21,330 nucleotides of DNA from Candidatus Wirthbacteria bacterium CG2_30_54_11. GTDB lineage: Bacteria > Patescibacteriota > CG2-30-54-11. Shown one piece after another: positions 6,867 to 13,950 of this stretch. A program made the translations under genes and the position numbers. Location: assembly GCA_001873755.1 (NCBI GenBank), contig MNZT01000076.1, positions 1 to 21,330 of the forward strand, read 5' to 3'. Below the pieces are notes generated by a model. That model had not been told where the DNA came from. It did not search any database and worked only from the letters and a program-made list of their open reading frames with translations. Position 1 is the stretch's first letter. Every line of letters starts with the position of its first letter.

Positions 6867-8972
6867 TTACTCGATCAGCATCTTCACGTCCACACCCGCC
6901 GCACCCCAGCCTTCCGGACGGACCATGAAGGGATTCACATCCAGCTCATGAATCTCCGGAAAATCGATCACCAGGTCGGACAGTCCTATGAGGGCATCTG
7001 CTATGCTGTTGATATCATAAGGCAGTTCGCCGCGGACCCCCTGCAGGATCTTAAACGACTTGATCTCCTCGATCATGTTCAAAGCATAGTCGCGGGTCAA
7101 CGGTACGAGCCGGAAAGCAACGTCCTTCAAAACTTCGACGAAAATACCGCCCAGACCGAACATGAGCATGGGTCCGAACTGAGGATTGCGTTTCATGCCG
7201 AGGATGATCTCTCTCCTCTGCCCTTTTACCATGGAATCGACCAGGATGCCGTCGATACGGGCATGAGGTACTTTTTCCCTGATCGAGGAGAGGATACCTT
7301 CATATCCGGCCCGCACTCCGGCTTCGTCCTTGATGCTGATCTTGACGCCGCCGACATCAAATTTGTGCAGGACATCCGGGGAGACGATCTTCAGGGCTAC
7401 GGGGAAGCCGATCATTTCTGCGGCATGGACCGCTTCATCAACTGTACGGGCCATTCGATGGCGAGCTACCGGGACACCATAGGCTTTGACGATGGAACGC
7501 GCCTCGAACTCATTCAATGACGTACGGCCTTCACTCTGGGCCTGGCGTATGATCGCAGCGGATTCCTGATGCCGGTGAGCAGAACGGTCCTTGGGGATGA
7601 TCCAGTTCTTGACCGGTTCATGGTGGATCTTATTAAAACTGACCATTTTCTGGAGTGCGTAGACCGCATGCTCAGGATAAGGGAAATTGGGCAGATCGTA
7701 GGATGACAGGATCTCAAAAGCCGGACGGACATCCCGGTCACCCATCCAGCAACAGAGTACCGGTTTGCCGCAACCTTTGGTCTTTTCTCCGACCAGTCTG
7801 GCCGTGCCTGCGATATCGGTCATGGCCTGCGGTGTCAGGATGACGATCAGGGCATCGACATTGGGATCCGCGATGACTTTTTCGATGGCGAACCCATAGC
7901 GGTCAGGAAGTGCGTCACCCAGGACGTCGACCGGGTTGTGAGTGTTGGCAGCAGCCGGGAGGAACGATTTGAGCGCTGCCTGGGTTTCCTCAGAGAGTTT
8001 TGCCAGCTCAAGTCCGCGCTCTTCGATCGCGTCAGTGGTCATGACCCCGGGGCCTCCGGCATTGGTCACAATCGCGACACGTTTACCCTGGATCACCGGC
8101 TGTTTGGAAAAAGCATTGGCCATGATGAAGAGATGTTCGATAGTCTTACAACGCAACCCACCCGTCTGCTTGAACGCCAAAGTATAGGCGACATCGTCGC
8201 CGGCCAGCGAACCGGTATGCGACGAAATCGCTTTCATGCCGGAAGGGCTGCAGCCGGATTTCAGAGCGATGAGAGGCTTCTTCTTGGCCAGGCTCTCGGC
8301 AGCCTGCAGAAAACGCCGTTCGCTCAGAATATCCTCGGCATACATCATGACCACCTCGGTCTCCGGATCCTCTTCCAGCGCGTTCAGGAGATCCGGGTCG
8401 GCGATGTCCACCTTGTTGCCGACACTGATAAATTTGGAAAACCCGACATGGGCAGAATAGGACCAGTCGAGGACTGCGGAGCAAAGAGCCCCGGACTGAG
8501 ACATGAATGCCACATTGCCCTTGGGTGGGAGCTCACCCACAAAAGATGCATTAAGTTTGCTTTTGGTATCCATGAGGCCCAGGCAATTGGGGCCGATGAT
8601 GCGCATGCCGGCTTCTCTGGCTATTCTGCCCATCTCTTTCTCGACATCTGCGCCGTCCTTGCCGGTTTCCTTGAACCCGGCCGAAATGATGATCAAACCC
8701 TTCAATTTCTTCTCGGCGCATTCCTTGACCACATCCAGGACAAATTTCGCAGGTACGACCACCACGCCCAGATCGATCTCCGCGCGGACGTTCTTCACGG
8801 ACGGATAACACTTCAGACCCAATATCTCGGACTCTTTGGGGTTGATGGGATAGATCTTCCCCTTGAACCCGCCCTTCACGATGTTGCGCAGGGCGATGTG
8901 GCCTACCTTGGTCTCATCTTTGGACGCGCCGATCACCGCGAGAGATTTTGGTGAAAAAAACATATCAAGCAT
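6867..8972 (-). CDS. Acyl-CoA (acetyl-CoA) synthetase, ADP-forming, fused alpha-beta
   Basis: This 701-residue enzyme of the acyl-CoA synthetase (NDP-forming) family converts an acyl-CoA, ADP and Pi to the free acid, ATP and CoA. The CoA-binding Rossmann domain is at about 5-130 (LAVIGASKDETKVGH; GPNCLGLMD). The succinyl-CoA-ligase-like domains follow (SQSGALCSAVLDW; about 150-450). The phosphorylated His is His252 in SSHTGSLAGDD. The C-terminal ATP-grasp (beta) domain covers about 480-700 (VARHRMARTVDEAVHAAE; GFPVALKIVSPDVLHK). Its position behind porGDAB suggests acetyl-CoA as substrate, making acetate and ATP by substrate-level phosphorylation. It is separated from porB by 136 bp of palindromic repeats. 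The ATG at 8972 has a modest SD (AAGGA). Family is certain; acetate specificity is inferred from context. Confidence 0.92.
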   Translation of the reverse strand: MLDMFFSPKSLAVIGASKDETKVGHIALRNIVKGGFKGKIYPINPKESEILGLKCYPSVKNVRAEIDLGVVVVPAKFVLDVVKECAEKKLKGLIIISAGFKETGKDGADVEKEMGRIAREAGMRIIGPNCLGLMDTKSKLNASFVGELPPKGNVAFMSQSGALCSAVLDWSYSAHVGFSKFISVGNKVDIADPDLLNALEEDPETEVVMMYAEDILSERRFLQAAESLAKKKPLIALKSGCSPSGMKAISSHTGSLAGDDVAYTLAFKQTGGLRCKTIEHLFIMANAFSKQPVIQGKRVAIVTNAGGPGVMTTDAIEERGLELAKLSEETQAALKSFLPAAANTHNPVDVLGDALPDRYGFAIEKVIADPNVDALIVILTPQAMTDIAGTARLVGEKTKGCGKPVLCCWMGDRDVRPAFEILSSYDLPNFPYPEHAVYALQKMVSFNKIHHEPVKNWIIPKDRSAHRHQESAAIIRQAQSEGRTSLNEFEARSIVKAYGVPVARHRMARTVDEAVHAAEMIGFPVALKIVSPDVLHKFDVGGVKISIKDEAGVRAGYEGILSSIREKVPHARIDGILVDSMVKGQRREIILGMKRNPQFGPMLMFGLGGIFVEVLKDVAFRLVPLTRDYALNMIEEIKSFKILQGVRGELPYDINSIADALIGLSDLVIDFPEIHELDVNPFMVRPEGWGAAGVDVKMLIE

Positions 8973-9009
8973 GGCGTGGTTCCTTGGCCTAATGATTAAT
9001 CCTTTTTGC

Positions 9010-9100
9010 TGTCATCCCTGCGAAGGCAGGGATCTACTGAAAACCTATATTCAGCGCAAACGGAGATTCCTGCCCTGAGCCTGCCGAAGGGCAGGAATGA
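9010..9100. repeat. Pair of outward-facing TGTCAT intergenic palindromes
   Basis: The left element has an 8-bp perfect hairpin ATCCCTGC-GAAG-GCAGGGAT (9014-9033) preceded by TGTC. The right element has a 10-bp stem ATTCCTGCCC/GGGCAGGAAT (9066-9075 with 9089-9098) followed by GACA, and its loop carries CTGAGCCTGCCGAAGG. The outer ends form a larger inverted repeat (GTCATCCCTGC ... GCAGGAATGAC). Related elements recur at 19530-19658. They lie between porB and the acyl-CoA synthetase gene and may act as mRNA-stabilising or attenuating hairpins. Confidence 0.75.
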
Positions 9101-9108
9101 CACAGGGC

Positions 9109-10038
9109 CTAGACTCCCATTTTGGCATGCGCCTGGAGCTGCTCCCACTGTTCGTCGACCTGCTTCTGGGCTTCCACCAGCAGAGCCTCGTTGCCAGGTT
9201 TGAACAGGTGCTTGAACCGCCCTTGAAGCTTGAGCCATTCGGTAAGCGGCTTTTTTTCTCTCGGAGTGAGGTTGATCGTGTATTTGTGCCCGTCCTCGAT
9301 CTCATAGAGCGGCCAGAAGCAGGTGTCCACCGCCAGCTGGCTGAGTTCGACCATATTGTCCGTCGCGGTCCGCCACCCCGGATTGCAGGGCGAAAGCACC
9401 ACCAGCACCTTGGGCCCACGGATAGAAAATGCTTTTTCAGCCTTGCGGCTCAGGTCCATCAGATTGGAGATGGACGCCTGCGCGACATACGGGATATTGT
9501 GGGCGGCACAAATCTTGACCAGATCCTTGCGCTTCTGTGACTTGCCCTGTCTGACCTTGCCGGCCGGAGAGGTCGTGGTGTCTGCGCCGAACGGAGTGGC
9601 ACCGGACCGCTGGATGCCGGTGTTCATGTACGCTTCATTGTCATAGCAGACATAAAGGAAGTCATGGCCGCGCTCAAGAGCGCCGGAAAGAGACTGGAGG
9701 CCGATGTCATAGGTACCGCCGTCTCCGCCGAAAGCAACGAAGTTGATGTGCTGATCGATTCTACCGGTACGCTTCCAGGCCTGATAGCAAGCCTCAATAC
9801 CGGAGATATTGGCACCAGCGTTCTCAAAAGCAGTATGGAGAAATGAACTTTTCCAGGCGGTATAGGGATAGATGGTCGAGACCACTTCCTGACAACCAGT
9901 AGCATTGGTGATCACGACGGGATCTTTACTGGATTTGAGAATGGTGCGAGTGATGACCGGGAAAGCACATCCGGCGCAGGCACGGTGGCCTGAGACCAGC
10001 GACTTGTTCTCAGTTTCTGCAAGTTGACGAGAATTCAT
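9109..10038 (-). CDS. porB: Pyruvate:ferredoxin oxidoreductase beta subunit
   Basis: The 309-residue product is the TPP-binding beta subunit of a 2-oxoacid:ferredoxin oxidoreductase. The TPP/Mg motif is GDGGTYDIG (from residue 105) with the companion YDNEAYMNTGIQRSGATP. Cluster cysteines are visible: Cys21 and Cys24 in GHRACAGCAFP, Cys49 in NATGCQE, and a later Cys in LSPCNPGW, fitting the catalytic-site [4Fe-4S] cluster. The order porG-porD-porA-porB and the TPRGAT-like segment (RSGATPFGADTTTSPAG) match pyruvate-type enzymes. The reaction is pyruvate + CoA + oxidised ferredoxin to acetyl-CoA + CO2 + reduced ferredoxin. It follows porA by 28 bp with an SD (AAAGG). Pyruvate rather than another 2-oxoacid is likely but not proven. 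Confidence 0.93.
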   Translation of the reverse strand: MNSRQLAETENKSLVSGHRACAGCAFPVITRTILKSSKDPVVITNATGCQEVVSTIYPYTAWKSSFLHTAFENAGANISGIEACYQAWKRTGRIDQHINFVAFGGDGGTYDIGLQSLSGALERGHDFLYVCYDNEAYMNTGIQRSGATPFGADTTTSPAGKVRQGKSQKRKDLVKICAAHNIPYVAQASISNLMDLSRKAEKAFSIRGPKVLVVLSPCNPGWRTATDNMVELSQLAVDTCFWPLYEIEDGHKYTINLTPREKKPLTEWLKLQGRFKHLFKPGNEALLVEAQKQVDEQWEQLQAHAKMGV

Positions 10039-10066
10039 ATCTGGGACCTTTCTAAATAGGTAAGAT

Positions 10067-11239
10067 CTACTCTCTCACGCCGACATACTTTATCAATTGC
10101 TCATCACCGTCGAGAAGTCCCTGGAAGATCCCTTCGATGTCAGCCGGTGTGATATCGCGACCGCCAAGACCGAAGAGGATGCTCTGCATATGGGTCTGTC
10201 CGTCCCGCTGATACATGGCGCTGGACAGTTCATTGAATAGTGCCCCACCCTCTGCTCCAAAACTGATAGCGCGATCCATAACTGCAGCTCTCTTGACCTT
10301 TTTCAAAGAGGCAACGAGGGCATCGGCAGGAAAAGGACGGATATAGCGAGGTTTGATCAAACCTACTTTCTTGCCCTGTTCGCGCATGGCATCCACGACG
10401 CCTTTGGCTGTGCCTGCGGTAGAGGACATGACCACGATCGCGACCTCAGCATCATCCATCCTGTATTCCTCAAGCCAGCCATAGATCTTGCCGGTGATCT
10501 TGCTGAATTCTGCCTCGATCTGAGGGATGACCTCCATGGCTTTGAACATGGCGTCGTTGCGCTGTTTCTGGGTCTCGAAATAATAATCCTGAAGCTCCAA
10601 CGGGCCAATCGTGACCGGATGCTCCAGATCGAGCAGATACTTGTCCAGTTTCTTTTGCCCGACGAACTCCTGAACGGTGGCATCCTCCAGGACATCAACC
10701 CGTTCGACCGCATGACTGGTGATGAATCCGTCCTGATTGACCTCGACCGGCAGCTGAATATCGGGATGCTCGGATATCCGCACTGCCATTATCATGTTTT
10801 CATACACTTCCTGAGGGTCCTCTGAGAATACCTGGATCCAGCCGAGATCCTTGACCAGATAGACATCGGAATGGTCGCCATGAATATTGATCGGTGCACT
10901 CAATGCACGATTGGCAACGGCCATAACCATAGGCAGACGAAGCCCGGAGGCGACGCCGACCATCTCAGCCATCAGAGCGAGACCAGCTGAAGAAGTAGCG
11001 GTCATGGCTCGCCCCCCGGCTGCAACAGCTCCGATGGTGGCACTCATGACGCTGTGCTCTGATTCAGCAGTAACATATTCTGTATCGACCAACCCATCCG
11101 CTACGTACCGGGCAAAATTCTGCACGATCGCTGTCTGTGGTGTCATCGGATAAGCCGCCACGACATCAGGGTTGATCTGCTTCATAGCCCAAGAAGCAGC
11201 GTCTGCTCCGGTAAATGCTTTTTTTGTGGTATCGCTCAT
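10067..11239 (-). CDS. porA: Pyruvate:ferredoxin oxidoreductase alpha subunit
   Basis: The 390-residue length is typical of the separate alpha subunit. The N-terminal pyrimidine-binding domain shows VVAAYPMTPQTAIVQ and the conserved EYVTAESEHSVMSATIGAVAAGGRAMTATSSAG block. The segment APINIHGDHSDVYLVKDLGWIQVFSEDPQEVYE contributes to substrate binding in PorA proteins. The C-terminal transketolase-like domain (about 255-390) includes VVMSSTAGTAKGVVDAMREQGKKVGLIKPRYIRPFP. It pairs with PorB to form the catalytic unit. The ATG has an SD (AAGGAT, 6 nt) and lies 28 bp after porD. Confidence 0.93.
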   Translation of the reverse strand: MSDTTKKAFTGADAASWAMKQINPDVVAAYPMTPQTAIVQNFARYVADGLVDTEYVTAESEHSVMSATIGAVAAGGRAMTATSSAGLALMAEMVGVASGLRLPMVMAVANRALSAPINIHGDHSDVYLVKDLGWIQVFSEDPQEVYENMIMAVRISEHPDIQLPVEVNQDGFITSHAVERVDVLEDATVQEFVGQKKLDKYLLDLEHPVTIGPLELQDYYFETQKQRNDAMFKAMEVIPQIEAEFSKITGKIYGWLEEYRMDDAEVAIVVMSSTAGTAKGVVDAMREQGKKVGLIKPRYIRPFPADALVASLKKVKRAAVMDRAISFGAEGGALFNELSSAMYQRDGQTHMQSILFGLGGRDITPADIEGIFQGLLDGDEQLIKYVGVRE

Positions 11240-11267
11240 AGATATCCTTATGGTTAAATCGATAAGA

Positions 11268-11552
11268 CTATTCCATCTTCAGCGCGTCAAATTTGCAGAC
11301 CGCGACGCAGACACCACAGCCCTTGCAGTATTCGTATTTGATGCCGGTGGCTCTGAATTGACCGTCGACCTGGCCGGATTTGATACAGTCATCCGGGCAG
11401 TAGTTCATGCAGAAAGCACAACCGGTACATTTGGCAATATCCAGCCTGGGCTGCTTGGAAGCCCAGGAACCGGTGTGATAATTGAGACTGTTACCCGGCT
11501 CGACGATCATGCCGCCGATGGGGATCTCTCTGGCTGTTTTCAGTGGGCTCAT
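11268..11552 (-). CDS. porD: Pyruvate:ferredoxin oxidoreductase delta subunit (2[4Fe-4S] ferredoxin)
   Basis: This 94-residue ferredoxin-like subunit has two cluster-binding sets. The first is Cys42, 45, 48 and 52 with a further Cys56 (CTGCAFCMNYCPDDC); the second is Cys76, 79, 82 and 86 (CKGCGVCVAVC). The N-terminal extension (REIPIGGMIVEPGNSLNYHTGSW) is typical of PorD, where it docks on the complex. It relays electrons from the TPP-proximal cluster to external ferredoxin. A strong SD (AAGGAG) precedes the ATG, and 20 bp separate it from porG. Confidence 0.93.
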   Translation of the reverse strand: MSPLKTAREIPIGGMIVEPGNSLNYHTGSWASKQPRLDIAKCTGCAFCMNYCPDDCIKSGQVDGQFRATGIKYEYCKGCGVCVAVCKFDALKME

Positions 11553-11572
11553 ATATGACTCCTTCTGGTTAA

Positions 11573-12142
11573 TTAGCCTTTAACTTCGTCAAAACCGCGC
11601 TGGATCGCTTTCAAATTTTTCTGAACCATGGCCTCGCCAAACTTTTTCCCGAATTTGTGTTCCATCTGCTTCTTCATGGCATCAATCTTGACTATGGGCA
11701 GGACCTTTAACAAAGCACCCAGCACGCAAGTATTCGGGATATTCTTGCCGAGCTCCTGCAGCGCGATCGTAGTCGCATCAATGGTGTAAAGCTTTCCAGT
11801 AAACTTGAGCTGCGCTCCGATCTCCTGTGGCGACTTTGGGGAATTGACCATGACGATACCTGCATCGGTCAAACCTTCGGTCACATCAACAATACCGATC
11901 AAAGAAGGATCAATGACCAGGACCAGATCGGGATGCTCCACTCCGCTGTGAATACGGATCGGCTCATCGGATATGCGGACAAAAGCACGCATGGGTGCAC
12001 CGGTGCGTTCAGGACCGTATTCCGGAAAAGCCTGGATGTATTTCCCTTCGTCCAGGGCTGCTTCGGCCAGGAACTGCGAAGCGGTCTTGGCTCCCTGACC
12101 ACCCCGGCCATGGAAACGGACTTCAAAGATCTTCTGGGTCAT
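11573..12142 (-). CDS. porG: Pyruvate:ferredoxin oxidoreductase gamma subunit
   Basis: The 189-residue product carries the gamma-family motif FHGRGGQGAKTASQFLAEAAL near the N-terminus, then FPEYGPERTGAPMRAFVRIS and NTCVLGALLKV, all characteristic of the CoA-binding PorG domain. It is the first gene of the porGDAB operon. A 42-bp gap separates it from an upstream micro-ORF that contains a terminator. A possible own promoter in that gap is TTTACT-N16-TATTTA, which is weak. The start context AAGGACGGTGACCTATG offers AAGGA at 9 nt, and GGTGACCTATG recurs at the start of the gene ending at 19486. Confidence 0.93.
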   Translation of the reverse strand: MTQKIFEVRFHGRGGQGAKTASQFLAEAALDEGKYIQAFPEYGPERTGAPMRAFVRISDEPIRIHSGVEHPDLVLVIDPSLIGIVDVTEGLTDAGIVMVNSPKSPQEIGAQLKFTGKLYTIDATTIALQELGKNIPNTCVLGALLKVLPIVKIDAMKKQMEHKFGKKFGEAMVQKNLKAIQRGFDEVKG

Positions 12143-12183
12143 AGGTCACCGTCCTTGCATCTGGTAAATAGATAAATGGAAAA

Positions 12184-12234
12184 TTAAGTAAAAAAAAACC
12201 CGTACCCGGGTTTGATGATGATGGAATGCTTCAT
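12184..12234 (-). CDS. Candidate leader peptide upstream of porGDAB (16 residues)
   Basis: On the minus strand GGAGG (12241-12245) stands exactly 6 nt before an ATG opening a 16-codon frame, MKHSIIIKPGYGFFFT, ending in TAA. The codons AAA CCC GGG TAC GGG TTT form the stem-loop of an intrinsic terminator, with the U-tract read as Phe codons. An ideal ribosome site plus a terminator inside the frame is the layout expected of a translated attenuator. The frame ends 41 bp before porG. There is no obvious run of one regulatory amino acid apart from Ile-Ile-Ile. Coding is plausible but unproven; the frame could arise by chance from terminator sequence. Confidence 0.4.
   Translation of the reverse strand: MKHSIIIKPGYGFFFT
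12190..12213 (-). terminator. Intrinsic terminator upstream of porG
   Basis: On the minus strand a perfect 7-bp stem AAACCCG/CGGGTTT with a 4-nt loop is followed by an unbroken T run (nine T in all, some in the stem). It would end transcription coming from tRNA-Glu, or act as an attenuator for porGDAB if the promoter lies upstream. Confidence 0.8.
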
Positions 12235-12350
12235 AATGCGCCTCCAAATATCAGGGATGTATGTGTTTGGTTTTGTTATCTTTGGCAGTCACAGCGCGGA
12301 TCTGAGAACCTGTGGCCTGCCAGCCGAAGCAGAAAATGCAGATCTTACCC

Positions 12351-12393
12351 GCCTACGCCAAATGAGCTTCGTCGGGCAGCCTACTGCGTAGGC
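12351..12393. repeat. Inverted repeat abutting the tRNA 3' end
   Basis: GCCTACGC (12351-12358) is complementary to GCGTAGGC (12386-12393). A competing hairpin CAGCCTAC-TGC-GTAGGCTG (12377-12395) overlaps the first two bases past the discriminator of the tRNA CCA end. The enclosed ATGAGCTTCGTCGGGC looks like a dispersed intergenic repeat, but only one copy is present here. Confidence 0.5.
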
Positions 12394-12469
12394 TGGTGCC
12401 CCCAACGGGAATCGAACCCGTGTTTGCACATTGAAAGCGTGACGTCCTAGGCCACTAGACGATGGGGGC
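12394..12469 (-). tRNA. tRNA-Glu (anticodon UUC)
   Basis: The minus strand folds as a 76-nt cloverleaf. The acceptor is GCCCCCA/TGGGGGC, the D arm starts TCGTCTAGTGG, the anticodon loop is CTTTCAA (anticodon TTC), and the T arm is ACGGG-TTCGAAT-CCCGT. The discriminator is A, followed by an encoded CCA (12394-12396). It closely resembles bacterial tRNA-Glu. One oddity is an unpaired T27/C43 at the outer end of the anticodon stem, leaving four pairs including a G-T. It lies between scpA and the por operon on the same strand. Confidence 0.95.
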
Positions 12470-12500
12470 AGATAGCAAGATGAAAACATAAGGGGTAAAC

Positions 12501-12534
12501 ATTGCGCTCTGGAACATCGGTTCCAGAGCGCAAT
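12501..12534. terminator. Strong hairpin after scpA
   Basis: A perfect 15-bp stem (ATTGCGCTCTGGAAC and its complement) closes a 4-nt loop, 38 bp beyond the scpA stop and 31 bp before the tRNA on the minus strand. There is no proper U run after it (GTTTACC follows), so it may work as a weak terminator or a transcript-end stabiliser of the aspS-sanA-scpA operon. Confidence 0.6.
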
Positions 12535-12572
12535 TATCGTAACATGAATCACCGATGAAAACAACCGTTCTG

Positions 12573-13268
12573 TTATTTCCGGTTGATGACGATCGGACCG
12601 AACTTCCGTTCCTGTCGGACCGAGATCTCGCGCTGCTTGATGAGCTCCAGCATGGCGAGGAAGGTCACAATGATCTCGATCTTGGTCCTGGCTTCGGCAA
12701 AAAGCTGCGCAAATGATAACGACTTTCTCGTCTTCGAGAGCAGCGTTCGCAGCTCGACGATCTTCAGCTCCACGGTGAACTGTTCCCGCTCCACCTGTTC
12801 ATCAAATCCCAGCGGCGTTTTTTCCAGCTTGAATTTTTCCAGCACCTCATGGAGTGCCCGGCTGAGGTCTCCGAAGTCCACACCTTCCAGATAGTGCTGC
12901 ACATCTATTTCCTGCTCGATCTTTTCCTGCATGTGGCGGGTGAAGCTGGGCTCATCGCGCTCTTCCAGCTGATCGAGGAATAGAGTGAGCTGTTTATACG
13001 ACTCGAAATCCTCGATCGACTGCTCCAGATTTTCCGTTTCTGCTTCTTCTTCCTCGAGCGGCAGCAGAGCCTTTGACTTGCGCGCGACTAGAGAAGACAA
13101 GAACACCAGGGCATCGGTGGTCTGAGCCAGGTCGTCTTCGCTCTGCGCTTTGAGCTGAGAGACTATTTCACTCAGATCGAGGTCAAGCGGTTTGATCTCA
13201 TGCTTTTTTACTTTTTCCACCAGTGCTTCCAAAGTCCCTTCGAACGCAGGCAATTTGATCGTCGCCAT
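12573..13268 (-). CDS. scpA: Segregation and condensation protein A
   Basis: The 231-residue kleisin subunit of the SMC-ScpAB complex acts in chromosome organisation and segregation. The N-terminal signature FEGTLEALVEKVKKHEIKPLDLDLSEIVSQL matches ScpA's usual FEGPLDLLL...I block that binds the SMC neck. DALVFLSSLVARKSKALLP is the second conserved helix. An acidic central region (LEEEEAETENLEQSIEDFESY) precedes a C-terminal winged helix ending LELIKQREISVRQERKFGPIVI, which contacts the SMC head. It is last in the aspS-sanA-like-scpA operon, 9 bp after the previous stop, with an SD (AGGAG) overlapping that stop. No scpB or smc is in the window. Confidence 0.9.
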   Translation of the reverse strand: MATIKLPAFEGTLEALVEKVKKHEIKPLDLDLSEIVSQLKAQSEDDLAQTTDALVFLSSLVARKSKALLPLEEEEAETENLEQSIEDFESYKQLTLFLDQLEERDEPSFTRHMQEKIEQEIDVQHYLEGVDFGDLSRALHEVLEKFKLEKTPLGFDEQVEREQFTVELKIVELRTLLSKTRKSLSFAQLFAEARTKIEIIVTFLAMLELIKQREISVRQERKFGPIVINRK

Positions 13269-13277
13269 CGAATGCTC

Positions 13278-13943
13278 CTATTGGCTAATTGATATCGGAA
13301 GCACCGGCCCCAGGATCGGTTCCGGCTTCGTGACCACACTTTCCCACCAGGCTACGAGCGTAGCCGGAATCTCACGCAATTCCCATTCCCACTCACTTGA
13401 GTAGATCCGGACATCAGAAGCGTAGCCGATCGCATCGATGCCCATGGTTCGGCAGGTGAACAAGGCACGGGGCAGATGAAAGTCATTGGTCACCAGAACA
13501 GCCCGTTCCAGGCCGAAGATCTCATGTGCCCGATAGCATGTATCATACGTACGCCGACCTGCATAATCAAGAACGATGTCTTCGTCAGGAACACCGAGCT
13601 TCAAAGCCAGAACTCGCATGGCTTCCGGCTCGTTATAGTCCACAAATCGGTTATCACCGGACATCAGGATCTTTGACACTTTTCCTTCGTCATACAGGGT
13701 GACGGCGGCATTGATCCTGTCCGTCAAGACCGGACTGGGTGTCCGGCTGCGCGTGAGACCTGCACCGAACACAATGGCAACGTCGTATCCGGCTTCGATC
13801 TGCTCACGGATGTTAGCTCGACCCTGACTGTTGGTCCAGAGATACAATACGCTGCACAGGACGATCAAGCATCCTCCCAGCATTAACACGATCGGGAGGA
13901 AACGTCGAAGATATGAGGCCGAAGAGTTGCTGGCTGAAGTCAC
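13278..13943 (-). CDS. SanA/YdcF-like DUF218 membrane-anchored protein
   Basis: The 221-residue product has one N-terminal membrane segment (about 14-35, FLPIVLMLGGCLIVLCSVLYLW). The DUF218 domain follows: DVAIVFGAGLTRSRTPSPVLTDRINAAVTLYDEGKVSKILMSGD, then EPEAMRVLALKLGVPDEDIVLDYAGRRTYDTCYRAHEIFG and AVLVTNDFHLPRALFTCRTMGI. These are the hallmarks of SanA/YdcF proteins; E. coli SanA affects envelope permeability, and the biochemical role of the family is unclear. The domain probably faces outward. The start is GTG at 13943, with an SD (GGTAGGA) overlapping the aspS stop, indicating translational coupling. Confidence 0.88.
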   Translation of the reverse strand: MTSASNSSASYLRRFLPIVLMLGGCLIVLCSVLYLWTNSQGRANIREQIEAGYDVAIVFGAGLTRSRTPSPVLTDRINAAVTLYDEGKVSKILMSGDNRFVDYNEPEAMRVLALKLGVPDEDIVLDYAGRRTYDTCYRAHEIFGLERAVLVTNDFHLPRALFTCRTMGIDAIGYASDVRIYSSEWEWELREIPATLVAWWESVVTKPEPILGPVLPISISQ

Positions 13944-13950
13944 GTCGTTC

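Noticed and set aside
12289..12564. Minus-strand frame of 91 codons over tRNA-Glu and its flanks.
   Set aside because: It runs through the tRNA and two hairpins, has no SD, and encodes nothing recognisable.
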